DNA of 64,000 nucleotides. Source: an uncultured Dokdonia sp. (lineage in GTDB: Bacteria > Bacteroidota > Bacteroidia > Flavobacteriales > Flavobacteriaceae). Position 1 is the first letter of the stretch. Each line of letters starts with the position of its first letter. The notes under the pieces were generated by a model that searched no databases, had not been told where the DNA came from, and worked only from the letters and a program-made list of their open reading frames with translations. A program made the position numbers and the translations under genes. Shown one piece after another: positions 1 to 10,800 of this stretch. Where the stretch lies: contig NZ_CANLNH010000004.1 of the NCBI RefSeq assembly GCF_947492535.1, forward strand, positions 124,001 to 188,000, given 5' to 3'.

Positions 1-2373
1 GCCAACGGTAAATTACTTATCAATGGTATCGAAATGAACAAGCAGTTTAGTGGTCGTCCTCAATGGGGAAACTGGGGAGGTCTTAATGATGTACAACGTA
101 ATCGTGAATTTACACAAGGGCTTTCTGCAAATGAATATTCTTTTGGAGGACTGGCTGGAACTACAAATATAGATATGAGAGCTTCTCAATATCGTAAAGG
201 AGGTCGTGTCTCTTATGCTTCTGCAAATCGTTCATATCAAGGAAGAATAATGGCAAGCTATAGTTCTGGAGTAAGAGCAGATGGTTGGGCATATACAATC
301 CTTGCTTCGAGACGTTTTGGAAACGAAGGATATATAGATGGAACATTATATGATGCAAATTCGTTTTTTGCTTCTGTAGAGAAAAAGTTTAATGATCAAC
401 ACAGTCTTAACTTTACATCTATTTATACTCCAAACAGAAGAGGACGTAGTACGGCTCTCACACAAGAGATTTTTAATCTTAAAGGAAGACAGTACAATCC
501 TTTTTGGGGATATCAGAATGGTCAAATACGTAATACACGTATTAGAGAAATAGAAGAGCCTATCTTAATGTTAAATCATACATGGAATGTTTCTGATAAA
601 ACAACCATAAATACAAACTTAGGATACCAAACAGGAACTATTAAGAATAGCCGAATTGATAATAATGGTACGACACTTATCCAGTCAAATGGACAAGATT
701 TTTTTGCAGGAGGTGCTCGTAACCCTTCTCCAGACTATTATCAATTACTACCAAGTTTCTTTTTACAAGATGAAAACCCTACTGCAAATGATTTTCAAAA
801 TGCATTCTTAGCACAACAAGATTTTGTAAATGATGGGCAGTTTGATTGGAACTTATTATACGAAAGTAATGCTACCTTAAGAGAGCAAGGTAGAAATGCA
901 TTATATGTTGTTCAGAATGACGTTATAGAAGATAACCAGTTAAGTGCAAACATTATTATAAATAGTGCACTTACAGATAATATTACTTTAAATGGAAATG
1001 TAAGTTACCGTAACTTGAGTAGTGAAAATTATGCAGAGGTAGAAGATTTACTTGGTGCTACGGGGTATTTAGACATCGATAACTTTACAGAAGCAGAATC
1101 TGGAGACTCATCAGGGATTATCTCTACAGCTAGTGCGCAAAGTGATGTACGTAATCCTAACCGAATTGTAGGAGAAGGAGATCGTTATAAGTATAATTAT
1201 GAAATTGATGCCGATGTTGTATCTGGTTTCGCGCAAGCGCAATTTAAATACAACAAAGTAGACTTTTATGTAGGAGGTACGGTTACACAAACTACGTATC
1301 AACGTAATGGTTTATTTGAAAATGGAAACTTTCAAAACGTAGAAGGTTCTGTAGGTTCTTTTGGTAATAGTGAAAAATTAGACTTTACTACAGGAGGGAT
1401 AAAAGGAGGGCTTACATATAAGATTACAGGACGTCATGTTATAGATGTAAATGGAGGATATTATACGAATGCACCGACGATACGTAACTCTTTTGTAAAT
1501 GCACGTCAAAATAACGAAGTGGTAGAAGGATTAGAAAGTGAGCAAATACAATCTGTAGATGTAAGTTATATTTTTAGATCACCACTTGTAAAAGGAAGAC
1601 TTACGGGATATTATACTGGATTTGAAAATGGAACAGATTTAGGATTTTATTTTACAGAAGATCTCGGAGGTTTAGGAGCAGATGGAGATGCGTTTGTACA
1701 AGAAATACTTACCAATGTAGGGAGACGTAATATGGGAATAGAGCTTGGACTTGAAGCACAAGTATTACCAACGCTTAAATTAAAAGCGGCAGCAAGTGTA
1801 GGACAGTATACATTTACAAATAATCCTAACTTATACTTACGAAGTGATGACTTTGATGGCGCGTTACGTTTTGGAGATGGTACAACAAACTTAAAAGATG
1901 TACACGTAGCAGGTGGTCCAGAAAGAGCATTCCAGTTAGGGTTTGAATATAGAGATCCAGATTTCTGGAATATTGGTGTAACAACCAATTATTTTTCTAA
2001 TGCTTATATTGATGTAAGTAATCTAGCACGTTCTGCAAATTTTGTAACAGATAGCGATGGTTTACCAATTAATGATTTTGATGCAAATGTTGCTAGAGGA
2101 TTATTAAAGCAACAAGAATTTAATGATTACTTTTTAGTAAATGTTACTGGAGGAAAGTCATGGAGAGTAAACGATTACTTTTTAGGGTTTTTTGCCACTA
2201 TAAATAATGTGTTAGATCAAGAGTATGTGACTGGAGGTTTTGAGCAATCGCGTAATGCAACATTTAGAAATGTACGTGATGATCAAGCAAGAGAAAACGG
2301 ACCTGTGTTTGGACCGAGATTTTTCTTTGGAAACGGAACTACATACTACGTGAACTTTTACGTTCGCTTTTAA
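1..2373 (+). CDS. TonB-dependent outer-membrane receptor, 5' end cut off by the window
   Basis: The reading frame is open from base 1, so the gene begins before the window and the first ATG (base 34) is internal. The visible 790 residues start near the end of a plug domain (segment around GGLAGTTNIDMRAS) and continue as a long alternating-strand barrel with many aromatic turns. The protein ends on a terminal aromatic residue (YVNFYVRF), typical of outer-membrane barrels. Receptors of this type take up large or scarce substrates using energy from TonB. The next gene (38 bases on) encodes a DUF5689-type lipoprotein, a pairing reminiscent of SusC/SusD partners, but the substrate cannot be read from the sequence. 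The family call is firm; the substrate is unknown. Confidence 0.9.
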   Translation, partial: ANGKLLINGIEMNKQFSGRPQWGNWGGLNDVQRNREFTQGLSANEYSFGGLAGTTNIDMRASQYRKGGRVSYASANRSYQGRIMASYSSGVRADGWAYTILASRRFGNEGYIDGTLYDANSFFASVEKKFNDQHSLNFTSIYTPNRRGRSTALTQEIFNLKGRQYNPFWGYQNGQIRNTRIREIEEPILMLNHTWNVSDKTTINTNLGYQTGTIKNSRIDNNGTTLIQSNGQDFFAGGARNPSPDYYQLLPSFFLQDENPTANDFQNAFLAQQDFVNDGQFDWNLLYESNATLREQGRNALYVVQNDVIEDNQLSANIIINSALTDNITLNGNVSYRNLSSENYAEVEDLLGATGYLDIDNFTEAESGDSSGIISTASAQSDVRNPNRIVGEGDRYKYNYEIDADVVSGFAQAQFKYNKVDFYVGGTVTQTTYQRNGLFENGNFQNVEGSVGSFGNSEKLDFTTGGIKGGLTYKITGRHVIDVNGGYYTNAPTIRNSFVNARQNNEVVEGLESEQIQSVDVSYIFRSPLVKGRLTGYYTGFENGTDLGFYFTEDLGGLGADGDAFVQEILTNVGRRNMGIELGLEAQVLPTLKLKAAASVGQYTFTNNPNLYLRSDDFDGALRFGDGTTNLKDVHVAGGPERAFQLGFEYRDPDFWNIGVTTNYFSNAYIDVSNLARSANFVTDSDGLPINDFDANVARGLLKQQEFNDYFLVNVTGGKSWRVNDYFLGFFATINNVLDQEYVTGGFEQSRNATFRNVRDDQARENGPVFGPRFFFGNGTTYYVNFYVRF

Positions 2374-2410
2374 TTAAAAATATCAAGAAATTATAGAATT
2401 ATATACGATT

Positions 2411-4387
2411 ATGAAAACAATAAAATTAACACAAATATTCGCAATGCTAGTAGCTGTAGTAGTACTAGTTTCTTGTGTGCAAGATGATGACTTTTCTGTG
2501 CCAGAACTAAATCCTGGAGTAGTCACAATAGAAGGGCAAAGTGTAGGTATCAGTAGTGTTGCTGGGCAAGTAGCGCAGGCTATAGAAAATGGAGATGCTA
2601 CATTTACGTATGAAGGAACAGATACATTTATAGAAGGATATGTGATTTCTAGTGATGAATCAGGTAACTTCTTTGAAGAGTTTGTTATTCAAGATAGTCC
2701 AGAAAACCCAGTAGCGGGGATTAGAGTTTTAATAGATGTAAATCCTTTATTTACGAGCTATGAAGTAGGTAGAAAAGTGTTTATTCGATTAGATGGACTT
2801 ACGGCAGGTATTTCTAATGGAGTGCTTTCATTAGGAATTGCTGATGGTGGCGCTATTGGGAAGATTCAAGCTCCTAAGCAAGACGATGTTATTGTAAGAA
2901 GTACTGATGTTGTAGATATTGTTCCTCTACCTCTTACATTTTCTGAATTTACAAATGATAAAACAAACTTATTTATTGCGCTTCAGGATGTTCAATTTAG
3001 TGCAGACGAGGTGATCAATAATCAAAGAACATATGCATCAGAAGCTCAAGATGAATTTGATGGTGAGCGTGTATTAGAAGATTGTGCAACAGGAGGAAGA
3101 ACAATCCTAAGCACAAGTACATTTTCAGACTTTAAAGCATTAACACTTCCAGCAGGAAGAGGTACTATTAATGGAATACTTACTAAAGATTTCTTTGGAG
3201 AGGTTTTTAATATAGCAATTAATGATCCAAGTAATGTGGTGTTTGTTGAAGGTGACCGTTGTGATTTATGTGGAATTGCTGATGAGGTTGGAACAGGTGT
3301 TGTATTTGCAGATAACCTAGCAAGTGGATCATTAAGTAGTGAGTGGACTAATTTTGCACAAGAAGGTTCAGAGGTATGGGAATCATTTAGTGCAGGTGGT
3401 GGTTTTGGTACTGCTGCAAGAATAGGCTCTTTTATGTCTGGTGATGCAAGTACTGTAACTTGGTTAATTACACCAGAGATTGATTTTGATGCTCAGGAAA
3501 TGGAAACACTTAATTTTGAAACTTCAAATAGTTTTGCTGATGGGAGTGAGTTAACATTACTTTTTGCAGATGATTGGGATGGAGATACAGCAACGATAGA
3601 TGATGCTAACTGGAGACCTATATTAGAAGGAACTATTGTTTCTGATGATACATTCTTTCAGGATTGGGAACCTTCTGGCAACATTGATTTATCTTGTATA
3701 GAAGGAACTGCTCATATAGCATTCAAATATGTAGGTAGTGGAGAAGAAGATTTTGATGGAACATTTGAGTTAGACAACTTTGCGATAAACAGTATGGATG
3801 ATGGTTCAACGACTGGAGGTGGAACTGTAGATTGTGGTACTGCAAGTAGTGCTGGAGGAACTGTTTTATTTGAAGACTTTTTTGAAACACAAACAGCAAA
3901 TCAACCTATTTCTGGAAATGGATGGGTAAACTTTCAAGAAGCCGGAACACAAGAATGGTCCGCTTTTTCTAGTACAGGGCAAAATCCTTCATTAGGAATT
4001 TCTGCTAGAGTAGGATCTTTTATGTCTGGTGACGCTTCTACAATATCATGGTTAGTGACGCCAGAACTTGATTTAGACGCTCAGGACGGTGAAACACTTC
4101 AGTTTATGACATCTAATAGTTTCTCTGATGGAAGTACGTTAGAACTTCTCTTTTCAAGTGATTGGGATGGAGTGCCGGCTAATATCCCTACAGCTACTTG
4201 GGATGCAATTCCTGCAGGAATTATTGTAGACGATGCAGATGATTTTGGAGATTGGATTGATTCTGGAATTGTAGATCTTTCTTGTATAGAAGGAAGTGGT
4301 TATATCGCTTTCAAATATGTAGGAAGTGGAGATTCAAATTTTGATGGAACGTACGAGCTTGATGAAATTCAAATCAATGCTCAGTAA
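2411..4387 (+). CDS. DUF5689 / choice-of-anchor-J surface lipoprotein
   Basis: A 658-residue lipoprotein: charged start, hydrophobic stretch and lipobox ending at Cys22, followed by an acidic QDDD, which suits export to the outer surface in Bacteroidota. Residues about 35-270 match the DUF5689 type (OB-like, with EGYVISSDESGNFFEEFVIQ). Two copies of a roughly 165-residue jelly-roll domain follow (about 290-455 and 485-658). Both contain RxGSFMSGDAST, then WLxTPE, then SCIEGxxxIAFKYVGSG, so the second half is an internal duplication. The gene lies just after a TonB receptor and probably encodes its surface partner (inference). A strong hairpin follows the stop codon. Confidence 0.85.
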   Translation: MKTIKLTQIFAMLVAVVVLVSCVQDDDFSVPELNPGVVTIEGQSVGISSVAGQVAQAIENGDATFTYEGTDTFIEGYVISSDESGNFFEEFVIQDSPENPVAGIRVLIDVNPLFTSYEVGRKVFIRLDGLTAGISNGVLSLGIADGGAIGKIQAPKQDDVIVRSTDVVDIVPLPLTFSEFTNDKTNLFIALQDVQFSADEVINNQRTYASEAQDEFDGERVLEDCATGGRTILSTSTFSDFKALTLPAGRGTINGILTKDFFGEVFNIAINDPSNVVFVEGDRCDLCGIADEVGTGVVFADNLASGSLSSEWTNFAQEGSEVWESFSAGGGFGTAARIGSFMSGDASTVTWLITPEIDFDAQEMETLNFETSNSFADGSELTLLFADDWDGDTATIDDANWRPILEGTIVSDDTFFQDWEPSGNIDLSCIEGTAHIAFKYVGSGEEDFDGTFELDNFAINSMDDGSTTGGGTVDCGTASSAGGTVLFEDFFETQTANQPISGNGWVNFQEAGTQEWSAFSSTGQNPSLGISARVGSFMSGDASTISWLVTPELDLDAQDGETLQFMTSNSFSDGSTLELLFSSDWDGVPANIPTATWDAIPAGIIVDDADDFGDWIDSGIVDLSCIEGSGYIAFKYVGSGDSNFDGTYELDEIQINAQ

Positions 4388-4410
4388 ATAGATACTGTAA
4401 CAGATTTAAA

Positions 4411-4440
4411 AAATCCCGATACTATAAAGTGTCGGGATTT
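4411..4440 (+). terminator. Rho-independent terminator after the DUF5689 gene
   Basis: A 13-bp stem (aaatcccgatact against agtgtcgggattt, one G-T pair) with a 4-base loop, flanked by A and T runs, starts 24 bases after the stop codon at 4387. Confidence 0.85.
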
Positions 4441-4443
4441 TTT

Positions 4444-4868
4444 ATGCTTATTTATTATGAAGTTTGGTTTTATACGCTTTCGCGAAAGCGTATAAAGAAT
4501 CATTAAAAGTCTTCCTGAATACTCTTATTTTATTGTTAATGCTATTGAAGTAACATTGTTTCTTTCTAGATATTTGATAAAATATTTGTTATAAACTGAA
4601 GTCAGAAAAGGCGAACTCGAAATCTTCTATATTCAGTATGCTTTTTTAGACTATGAGATGTTTTCTTATTATGAAAAATAATGGATAAAAATATGGGGGT
4701 CTTTTATCTTTATGAGTAAAAATTACTTTGGTGATTTTGGAAGTTACATGCTTCTTAATAAGAAGTATATAAGGTTCTGCTTATTTGTATTGTAGAATCC
4801 CGTCTATAATATTCTCATTGTATTATTCTTATACTTTTATGGATTACTTTAAATAGTGGTATATACTT
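4444..4868. other. AT-rich intergenic stretch
   Basis: Convergent gap between the DUF5689 gene and the OmpA gene. Apart from one TTTCGCGAAA palindrome (4469-4496) I see no open frame, RNA gene or repeat. Confidence 0.6.
4469..4496. repeat. TTTCGCGAAA palindrome, copy 1 (intergenic)
   Basis: A perfect 28-bp palindrome centred on TTTCGCGAAA (4478-4487), the longest perfect copy in the window. It lies between convergent genes and has no T run, so it is not a standard terminator. Confidence 0.9.
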
Positions 4869-4902
4869 AAAAAGGCTTCCTACGAGTAGAAAGCCTTTTT
4901 AA
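4869..4902 (-). terminator. Terminator of the adhesin/PorP/OmpA operon
   Basis: Hairpin with arms aaaaaggctt and aagccttttt, lying 28 bases beyond the stop of the minus-strand OmpA gene (4930). The A run on the plus strand gives a U tract in the minus-strand RNA. It may work in both directions. Confidence 0.8.
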
Positions 4903-4929
4903 TTGAGTGAGTGTTTAAACTATGATTTG

Positions 4930-6810
4930 TTATTTTACAATCTTAAAGACACAACGTCTGTTAAGTTGGTGCTCATCTTTTGAGCAAGCAGACTCTTCAC
5001 AAGAAACTGCTAGTTCACTTTCTCCTTTTCCTATTCCAGAAATGCGACTTGCATCTATTCCTTTGCTGATTACATAATCACGCATAGATTCAGCTCTTTT
5101 TTGAGAAAGTATTTGGTTATATGATTCTGGTCCACGAACGTCTGTATGACTTTCTGCAGAAATTACTAAATCTGGATATTTGTTCATAGTAGCAACAAGA
5201 CGATCTAGTTCTGCTGCAGCATCTGAACGTATATTCCATTTGTCAAAATCAAAATAAATCGGATTTAAGACAACTTCATCAGGAGTAATTGTTGGTTCCT
5301 TTTGAAGCGTGATGATAAGATTTGCAGATTTCTTAGCTACAGAAATTGTTCTTTCAGCAGGTATATATCCATCTGCAGATGCCATTACTTTATATTCTCT
5401 TTTGCATTTAGAGCTAAATAAGTATTTTCCAGTTGTAGTAGCTGTGTCAGAATCTGTAGTACTTTCAGTAATATTCATAATTTCTACTAAAGCTTTAGAA
5501 ATACCATTACCATCTGTATCTTCTACAGTGATAGTTACATCTACATCACAAGGAGGTAATTTACCTAATACGTAAATATCATCTCCACCTTTTCCTCCTC
5601 TTCTGTTTGAAGAAACATAACCAGTTCCTTTTTCTACATCTATATTTGCTCCAAAGTCATCATTACCACTATTTACACCTGGTCCTAAATTTTCAGGAAA
5701 AGAAAATGAACTTCCATTTTTCTCAGCCACAAATACATCAAGACCTCCAAGACCTAATTGGCCATTACTTGAGAAGTATAAATCTCCATTAGAAGCGATA
5801 AAAGGAAATGCTTCAGTAGCTATTGTATTAATATTACTTCCTAAATTTTTAGGCTCTCCATAAGAATTGTCAGCTTTAATCTCAACCATATAGATGTCAG
5901 ATCCACCTTGTCCTCCAGGTTTGTCACTAGAGAAGTATAATGTTTTTCCATCTGGGCTAATCGCTGGGTGACCTGTTGAATAGTTGTCATCATTAAAAGG
6001 AACAGGCTCTATATTCACCCATTCTCCAGCTACTTTTTCTGCTGAATAAAGATTAATTTGATTTACACCTTCTTCATCTTTTTCTAAATCGCCTTCATAA
6101 TAGTTATTACGATCAAAAAACATACGCTTTCCGTCTGGCGTTATAGCGATAGTCCCTTCATGGTATTTTGAGTTTACATCTCCACTTAATAATTCAGCAT
6201 TACTAACCTTAGATCCATCTGTAGTTGCAGCGTAGATATCTAAAAATGGTTCTCCATTTAAATTATGGCTTTTACGATCTGTATTTCTAGAAGATGAAAA
6301 GTAAATTTTGTTGTCTTTTGTAAATGCTCCGAAATCAGAATATTTTGTATTAATATTCCCTGCATTTGTAATCGTATATAGTGGATCACGTTCTTCTAAC
6401 TCTTCTAGGTAATCTTGATTTTTTAGGTATATAGCAGCTCTAGGGTCATTAGAATTTGCCTTTACAAAACGTTTCATCCATTTTTTATAATCACTAGATT
6501 TTCCATTTGCTTTTAAAACTTCAGCATATGCAAATAGTGTCTCAGGATTTGCTTTTTTATTTTTAACAACACGTTTGTAAAAAGATTCTGCTTTTTTAGT
6601 GTCATTAAGAATAGTATAGGTGCGTGCTAATTGTGTGTAGACGTACTCATCTGCTTTTCCTTTTTCAATAAGGCTCGTATATTCTTCGATAGCTTCTGTA
6701 TACGCTAATCTATCAAATAATTGATCTGCCTTTTTTGTGTCTTTGCTTTGTGCATTTGCAAAATTAATACTCGTAGCAACAAGTAGTATGTATATGTAAA
6801 ACTTCTTCAT
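4930..6810 (-). CDS. OmpA-family protein with TPR and PD40 repeats
   Basis: A 626-residue exported protein (signal peptide to about residue 20, ending FANAQ). Residues about 25-125 form helical TPR-like repeats (LARTYTILNDTKKAESFYKRV). About 150-415 holds PD40/WD40-like propeller blades (ISPDGKTLYFSSDKPGG, ASNGDLYFSSNG). A carboxypeptidase-regulatory-like segment follows at about 425-500. The OmpA/MotB peptidoglycan-binding domain ends the protein (IYFDFDKWNIRSDAAAELDRL, then SHTDVRG and the SQKRAESMRDYV helix). This architecture commonly accompanies PorP/SprF proteins and is thought to anchor T9SS-exported adhesins to the cell wall. It is the last gene of a three-gene minus-strand operon, 18 bases after the PorP/SprF gene. 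Confidence 0.9.
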   Translation of the reverse strand: MKKFYIYILLVATSINFANAQSKDTKKADQLFDRLAYTEAIEEYTSLIEKGKADEYVYTQLARTYTILNDTKKAESFYKRVVKNKKANPETLFAYAEVLKANGKSSDYKKWMKRFVKANSNDPRAAIYLKNQDYLEELEERDPLYTITNAGNINTKYSDFGAFTKDNKIYFSSSRNTDRKSHNLNGEPFLDIYAATTDGSKVSNAELLSGDVNSKYHEGTIAITPDGKRMFFDRNNYYEGDLEKDEEGVNQINLYSAEKVAGEWVNIEPVPFNDDNYSTGHPAISPDGKTLYFSSDKPGGQGGSDIYMVEIKADNSYGEPKNLGSNINTIATEAFPFIASNGDLYFSSNGQLGLGGLDVFVAEKNGSSFSFPENLGPGVNSGNDDFGANIDVEKGTGYVSSNRRGGKGGDDIYVLGKLPPCDVDVTITVEDTDGNGISKALVEIMNITESTTDSDTATTTGKYLFSSKCKREYKVMASADGYIPAERTISVAKKSANLIITLQKEPTITPDEVVLNPIYFDFDKWNIRSDAAAELDRLVATMNKYPDLVISAESHTDVRGPESYNQILSQKRAESMRDYVISKGIDASRISGIGKGESELAVSCEESACSKDEHQLNRRCVFKIVK

Positions 6811-6828
6811 CTTGTACTGTATTTTATT

Positions 6829-7743
6829 TTAGAAGTATCTTGGTGAGCGTAATGCACGCTTATTAAAGATGATATTATAGGTTAATATTATTTCATGTGA
6901 TGATGGGGCCACATTGTTAATTTCTGAAACAACAGCATCATATGCATATCCTATTCTTAAATCTGGAGTGGCTTGAAAACCTACAATACCACTAAAAGAG
7001 TCGTCTAATCTGTATGAGACTCCTAATTCAAATTTTTCTAAGAAAAGCGCATTAAAGTTTACATCAAAAGAAGTAGGAGCATCAAAAGCTGATTTTACTA
7101 AAACAGAAGGTTTTAGTTTTATATTCTCTGTTGCTTGAAAAACATACCCAGATGTTACAAAATAGTGACTTGTTTCTGAGCCAAATTCAAGTCCATTTTC
7201 ATCTAGGTGAAGCGAACTTAATATATTAGGAACGGAAGCTCCAAAGTAGAAGTTATCACTATATAAAAATACGCCAGCTCCTATATTTGGATTTGTTTGG
7301 CTTATGTTTTCAGAAAAGAATGGATCATTATCGTCTTGTAATTCAAGATCGGCTAATCCAATATCATGAAAAGTAGCTCCCGCTTTTAATCCAAATGCTA
7401 ATTGATAATTACTACTTACAGGGATAGTGTAAGAGAAATCTACATACGCGTTTGTTTCTTTAACAGGTCCTAATTCATCTCTAATAATTGAGATTCCCAA
7501 TCCTGTTCTTTCGCCTACAGGTGCATGCGCATTGAACGTAAATGTTTCAGGGGCTCCATCTAGAGCAGACCATTGATTTCTATACAATAAACCCAGAGCA
7601 AGCCCTTCTTGTAAACCAGCATATGCAGGGTTAACCACATTCTGGTTGTACATATACTGTGTATATTGAGGATCTTGCTGTGCTGTTGCAAAATCAACAC
7701 ATATAATGCTTGTGATAAGGGTTAATAAAAATAGTTTTTTCAT
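6829..7743 (-). CDS. PorP/SprF-family type IX secretion outer-membrane protein
   Basis: A 304-residue protein with a signal peptide ending in ATAQQ and the family hallmark at the mature N-terminus, DPQYTQYMYNQNVVNPAYAG. The rest is beta-strand rich, as expected of a barrel of about 14 strands. In Flavobacterium johnsoniae SprF is needed to export the adhesin SprB, and paralogues usually sit next to the large adhesin they serve. Here the gene follows the 1638-residue adhesin by 83 bases and precedes an OmpA gene by 18 bases, so it is probably the dedicated secretion partner of that adhesin (inference from family and order). Confidence 0.92.
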   Translation of the reverse strand: MKKLFLLTLITSIICVDFATAQQDPQYTQYMYNQNVVNPAYAGLQEGLALGLLYRNQWSALDGAPETFTFNAHAPVGERTGLGISIIRDELGPVKETNAYVDFSYTIPVSSNYQLAFGLKAGATFHDIGLADLELQDDNDPFFSENISQTNPNIGAGVFLYSDNFYFGASVPNILSSLHLDENGLEFGSETSHYFVTSGYVFQATENIKLKPSVLVKSAFDAPTSFDVNFNALFLEKFELGVSYRLDDSFSGIVGFQATPDLRIGYAYDAVVSEINNVAPSSHEIILTYNIIFNKRALRSPRYF

Positions 7744-7826
7744 TTTTAAAAATTTATTTATTGCATAAATGATGCGTTATGCGCGATAATAAATATTATC
7801 TATTAGTGTCTTTGGCTATCCTTTGT

Positions 7827-10800
7827 TTATTCTCCTCTGTTAATGTAAATCCATCCAGTAGCTTGTCTTCCATATAGAGGGTCTTCAGTTTCAAGATTGA
7901 TTACATAGAAGTAAGTACCTGTTGGAAGATCATTTCCATTATCAGTTTGACCTCTCCATTGATTTACGTAATCATTCTGTTCAAAAACTAATGTACCGAG
8001 TCTATTGTATATCTGAAGAACATCAATCCCAGATCGAGCAGCTAAAAACTCTAAGTCTAGTGTGTCATTAAATCCAGGAGAGTCATCTGGTGATATACCT
8101 TGAGTTATTATACAGTTGTCTACATCAAATAATGATACATCTATAGAATCTTCACCAGTACATCCTGCTGCAGTTGTTACAATAACAGAATATACTTGCG
8201 TTCCAAAAGCTATTTCTGGAACAGAGAAGTTTAAGGAACTAGAGGTTTCGCCTGTAATTAGATCTCCATCAAGAAACCATTGGTATGTCACATTTGGATC
8301 ATCACTAGTAGCTGTAATCGTATTAGGGAATTCTCTACAGGTAGTAAAGTCATCTCCTAATGAAACATTTACAGGGTCTGAAATAGTAACTGTGATAGAG
8401 TCGGTTACTATACAAGGTCCTGAAGTTATGGTAAGATCATACGTTCCTGATTGATCTACAGTAATAGTTTGTGTTGTTTCTCCAGTACTCCATAAGAATG
8501 TAGCTCCAGTGATATCTCCAGTAATAGATGGAATGATTTCAAATGATTCATTGTTACATAGCAATTCATCTGCTCCAAGGTCTAATGTAGGTGCTTGAGT
8601 AATGGTAAGATTTACTGTAAATGTTTCTTGACTACAAGGTAGTAACTCAACAACTACAGTATATACTCCGCCTACAGTAGGAGTAAATTGTGCGTTTACA
8701 GAGACAATGGTGCCAGAGGCATCTGACCATTCATATGTGACAGCAGCTAAATTTACACTAGGATCGACAGGTGTTGCGTCCAATACAGGTATAGTATCGG
8801 TTGAACAGATGTCAATTGTAGAAGGCAGATTGTTTGCCAATGAAACTATATCATTAAGAATTAAATCAAATTCGACGATACTAAAACAGCTTTCATCAGA
8901 TACTCGTTCTACACGCACATATATAGTCTCAGGGTCTGATGTATTTGCATATGCATTTGGTGTTGCTATAGCCATTACTCCTGCTTGTGTATCTAATAAA
9001 TCTGTATGGAATGTAATATTAAAATCTGTAGGATCTAAGCCATCTAAAATAGTTGGGATTTGACTCGTAAGATCAAAAAACTCAACCATATCAGCAAGAT
9101 CATCACAAAGCTCTAAGTCATTTGGTGTTACTATTACTGGAGGAGCACCACCAAATGAAAGTGAAATATCATCTATGGCAAGGTCGTTTCCACAACCACC
9201 TATTGAATTGTTTACCAATACAATTTGTACCGAAGTATTCATTCCAGAATTGAAATCGATAGTAAATTGTTGCCAATTTGGATCTGCTTCATTAGGAATA
9301 TCTCCTGTGTCAATTTCAGCAAGTGTAGCTCCAGTAGTGTCTTCAACTCTAAATGTCACGTTAGCTGGAATACCATTATTAGGACAAATATTTGTGTCAG
9401 TATCATATACTGTTGTAATAAATGAACTGAAAGTGTAGTCTGTATCTGTTAATAATCCATCTACAGTTCTTCTATAAAACTCATCTGTATTGAAATCTGC
9501 ATTTACAAATAGAGCACGTCCATTTACATCTCCTGGAGTATTATCTTCAAGATTGTCATGCCAACCAAAGTTTAGATCAGCAGAAGTATTGATAATAGCA
9601 TACTCACCGTCATTTACTTGATCTGGACCAGGATTAAAAGTATACTCTGTAAAAGGAGTAGATACTCGTTCAGTACCCGTTCCGAAATCTTCTAAGAAAT
9701 CTACAACAAGACATTCTGAAACAACAATACATGGGCTTTCTAAGAATGTAATTGTAATTTCATCCATCATGATACATCCATCTACTGTTACTTCAACAGT
9801 GTATGTGCCTGTTTCGGTTACTGTAATGGTATCTGTAGTTTCTCCAGTGCTCCATAAGAAAGTTGGATTGTTCACATTTCCTGTAAGTACAGGTACAATT
9901 TCGAAAGATGTGATATCGCAAAATACATCATCTTCTCCAATGTCAACATTATAATCTACCACATCTGCTGTAACGGTTACTTCATCTGTAATTGTGGATA
10001 TTGTTCCATCAGGGTTTGTAAAGGTTAATCTAGCAGTATATGTCGTAGTTTCCGTTGGACATACATTAAAAATCAAGTCATTACTTATTACATTTCCATC
10101 TTCATCTAACCAAGCAAACTCAGCATCGTCACTAACTACTCCATCTGGAATAAATCTCCAACTTTCATCAATGCCTTCCCAGTTATCAGTGTTTCTTCCT
10201 GGAGGAACTGCAAATTCAGTATTGTCGTTACCTAAAATTCCTAAAGTAGCTAAACCATCGTTCCAAGCGTCACAAACAGGCTTGTTGATAATATTAACTT
10301 CTATAACATTTAAAGATTCATAAAGTACAATTTGTTGTGAAGTCAATAAGTCATTACAACTAAATTGAGCAACCATATCAAAGTTTAGTACAAATGTTCT
10401 ATATGGTGCATCACCACTTACAAAGAAGTTAATAGCATCAGGGTCATTATTTACACCTGGATCTATATCGTGAAAAGCTCCATAAATTGTGTTGAAAGGA
10501 AATGTTGCTTGATCATCATTAGGAATTGTTTGTCCTAGATCGATATTCCAATCATTAAATTCACCTGCTAATGAAGTATCAAATGAAATTTGACCATTTG
10601 CTCCTATAACAAGACTTGTGTAATCATTCTGATAATAATTAAAAGCAAAAGGAAGATCTATGATATCACTCCATGTATCATCCATTGTTAAGTTTGTAGG
10701 ATCTCCACTTGTAGGTGGGTTTGGACATTCTATTTGTGCTATTCTATAAGAAGAAGTAGAAGTGAGTGGTAATGTAATAATAGATGCAGTTAAATCTACA

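Noticed and set aside
4471-4494. TTTCGCGAAA palindrome as a transcription terminator
   Set aside because: No T run follows, many copies lie inside genes, and separate classical terminators exist next to several of them.
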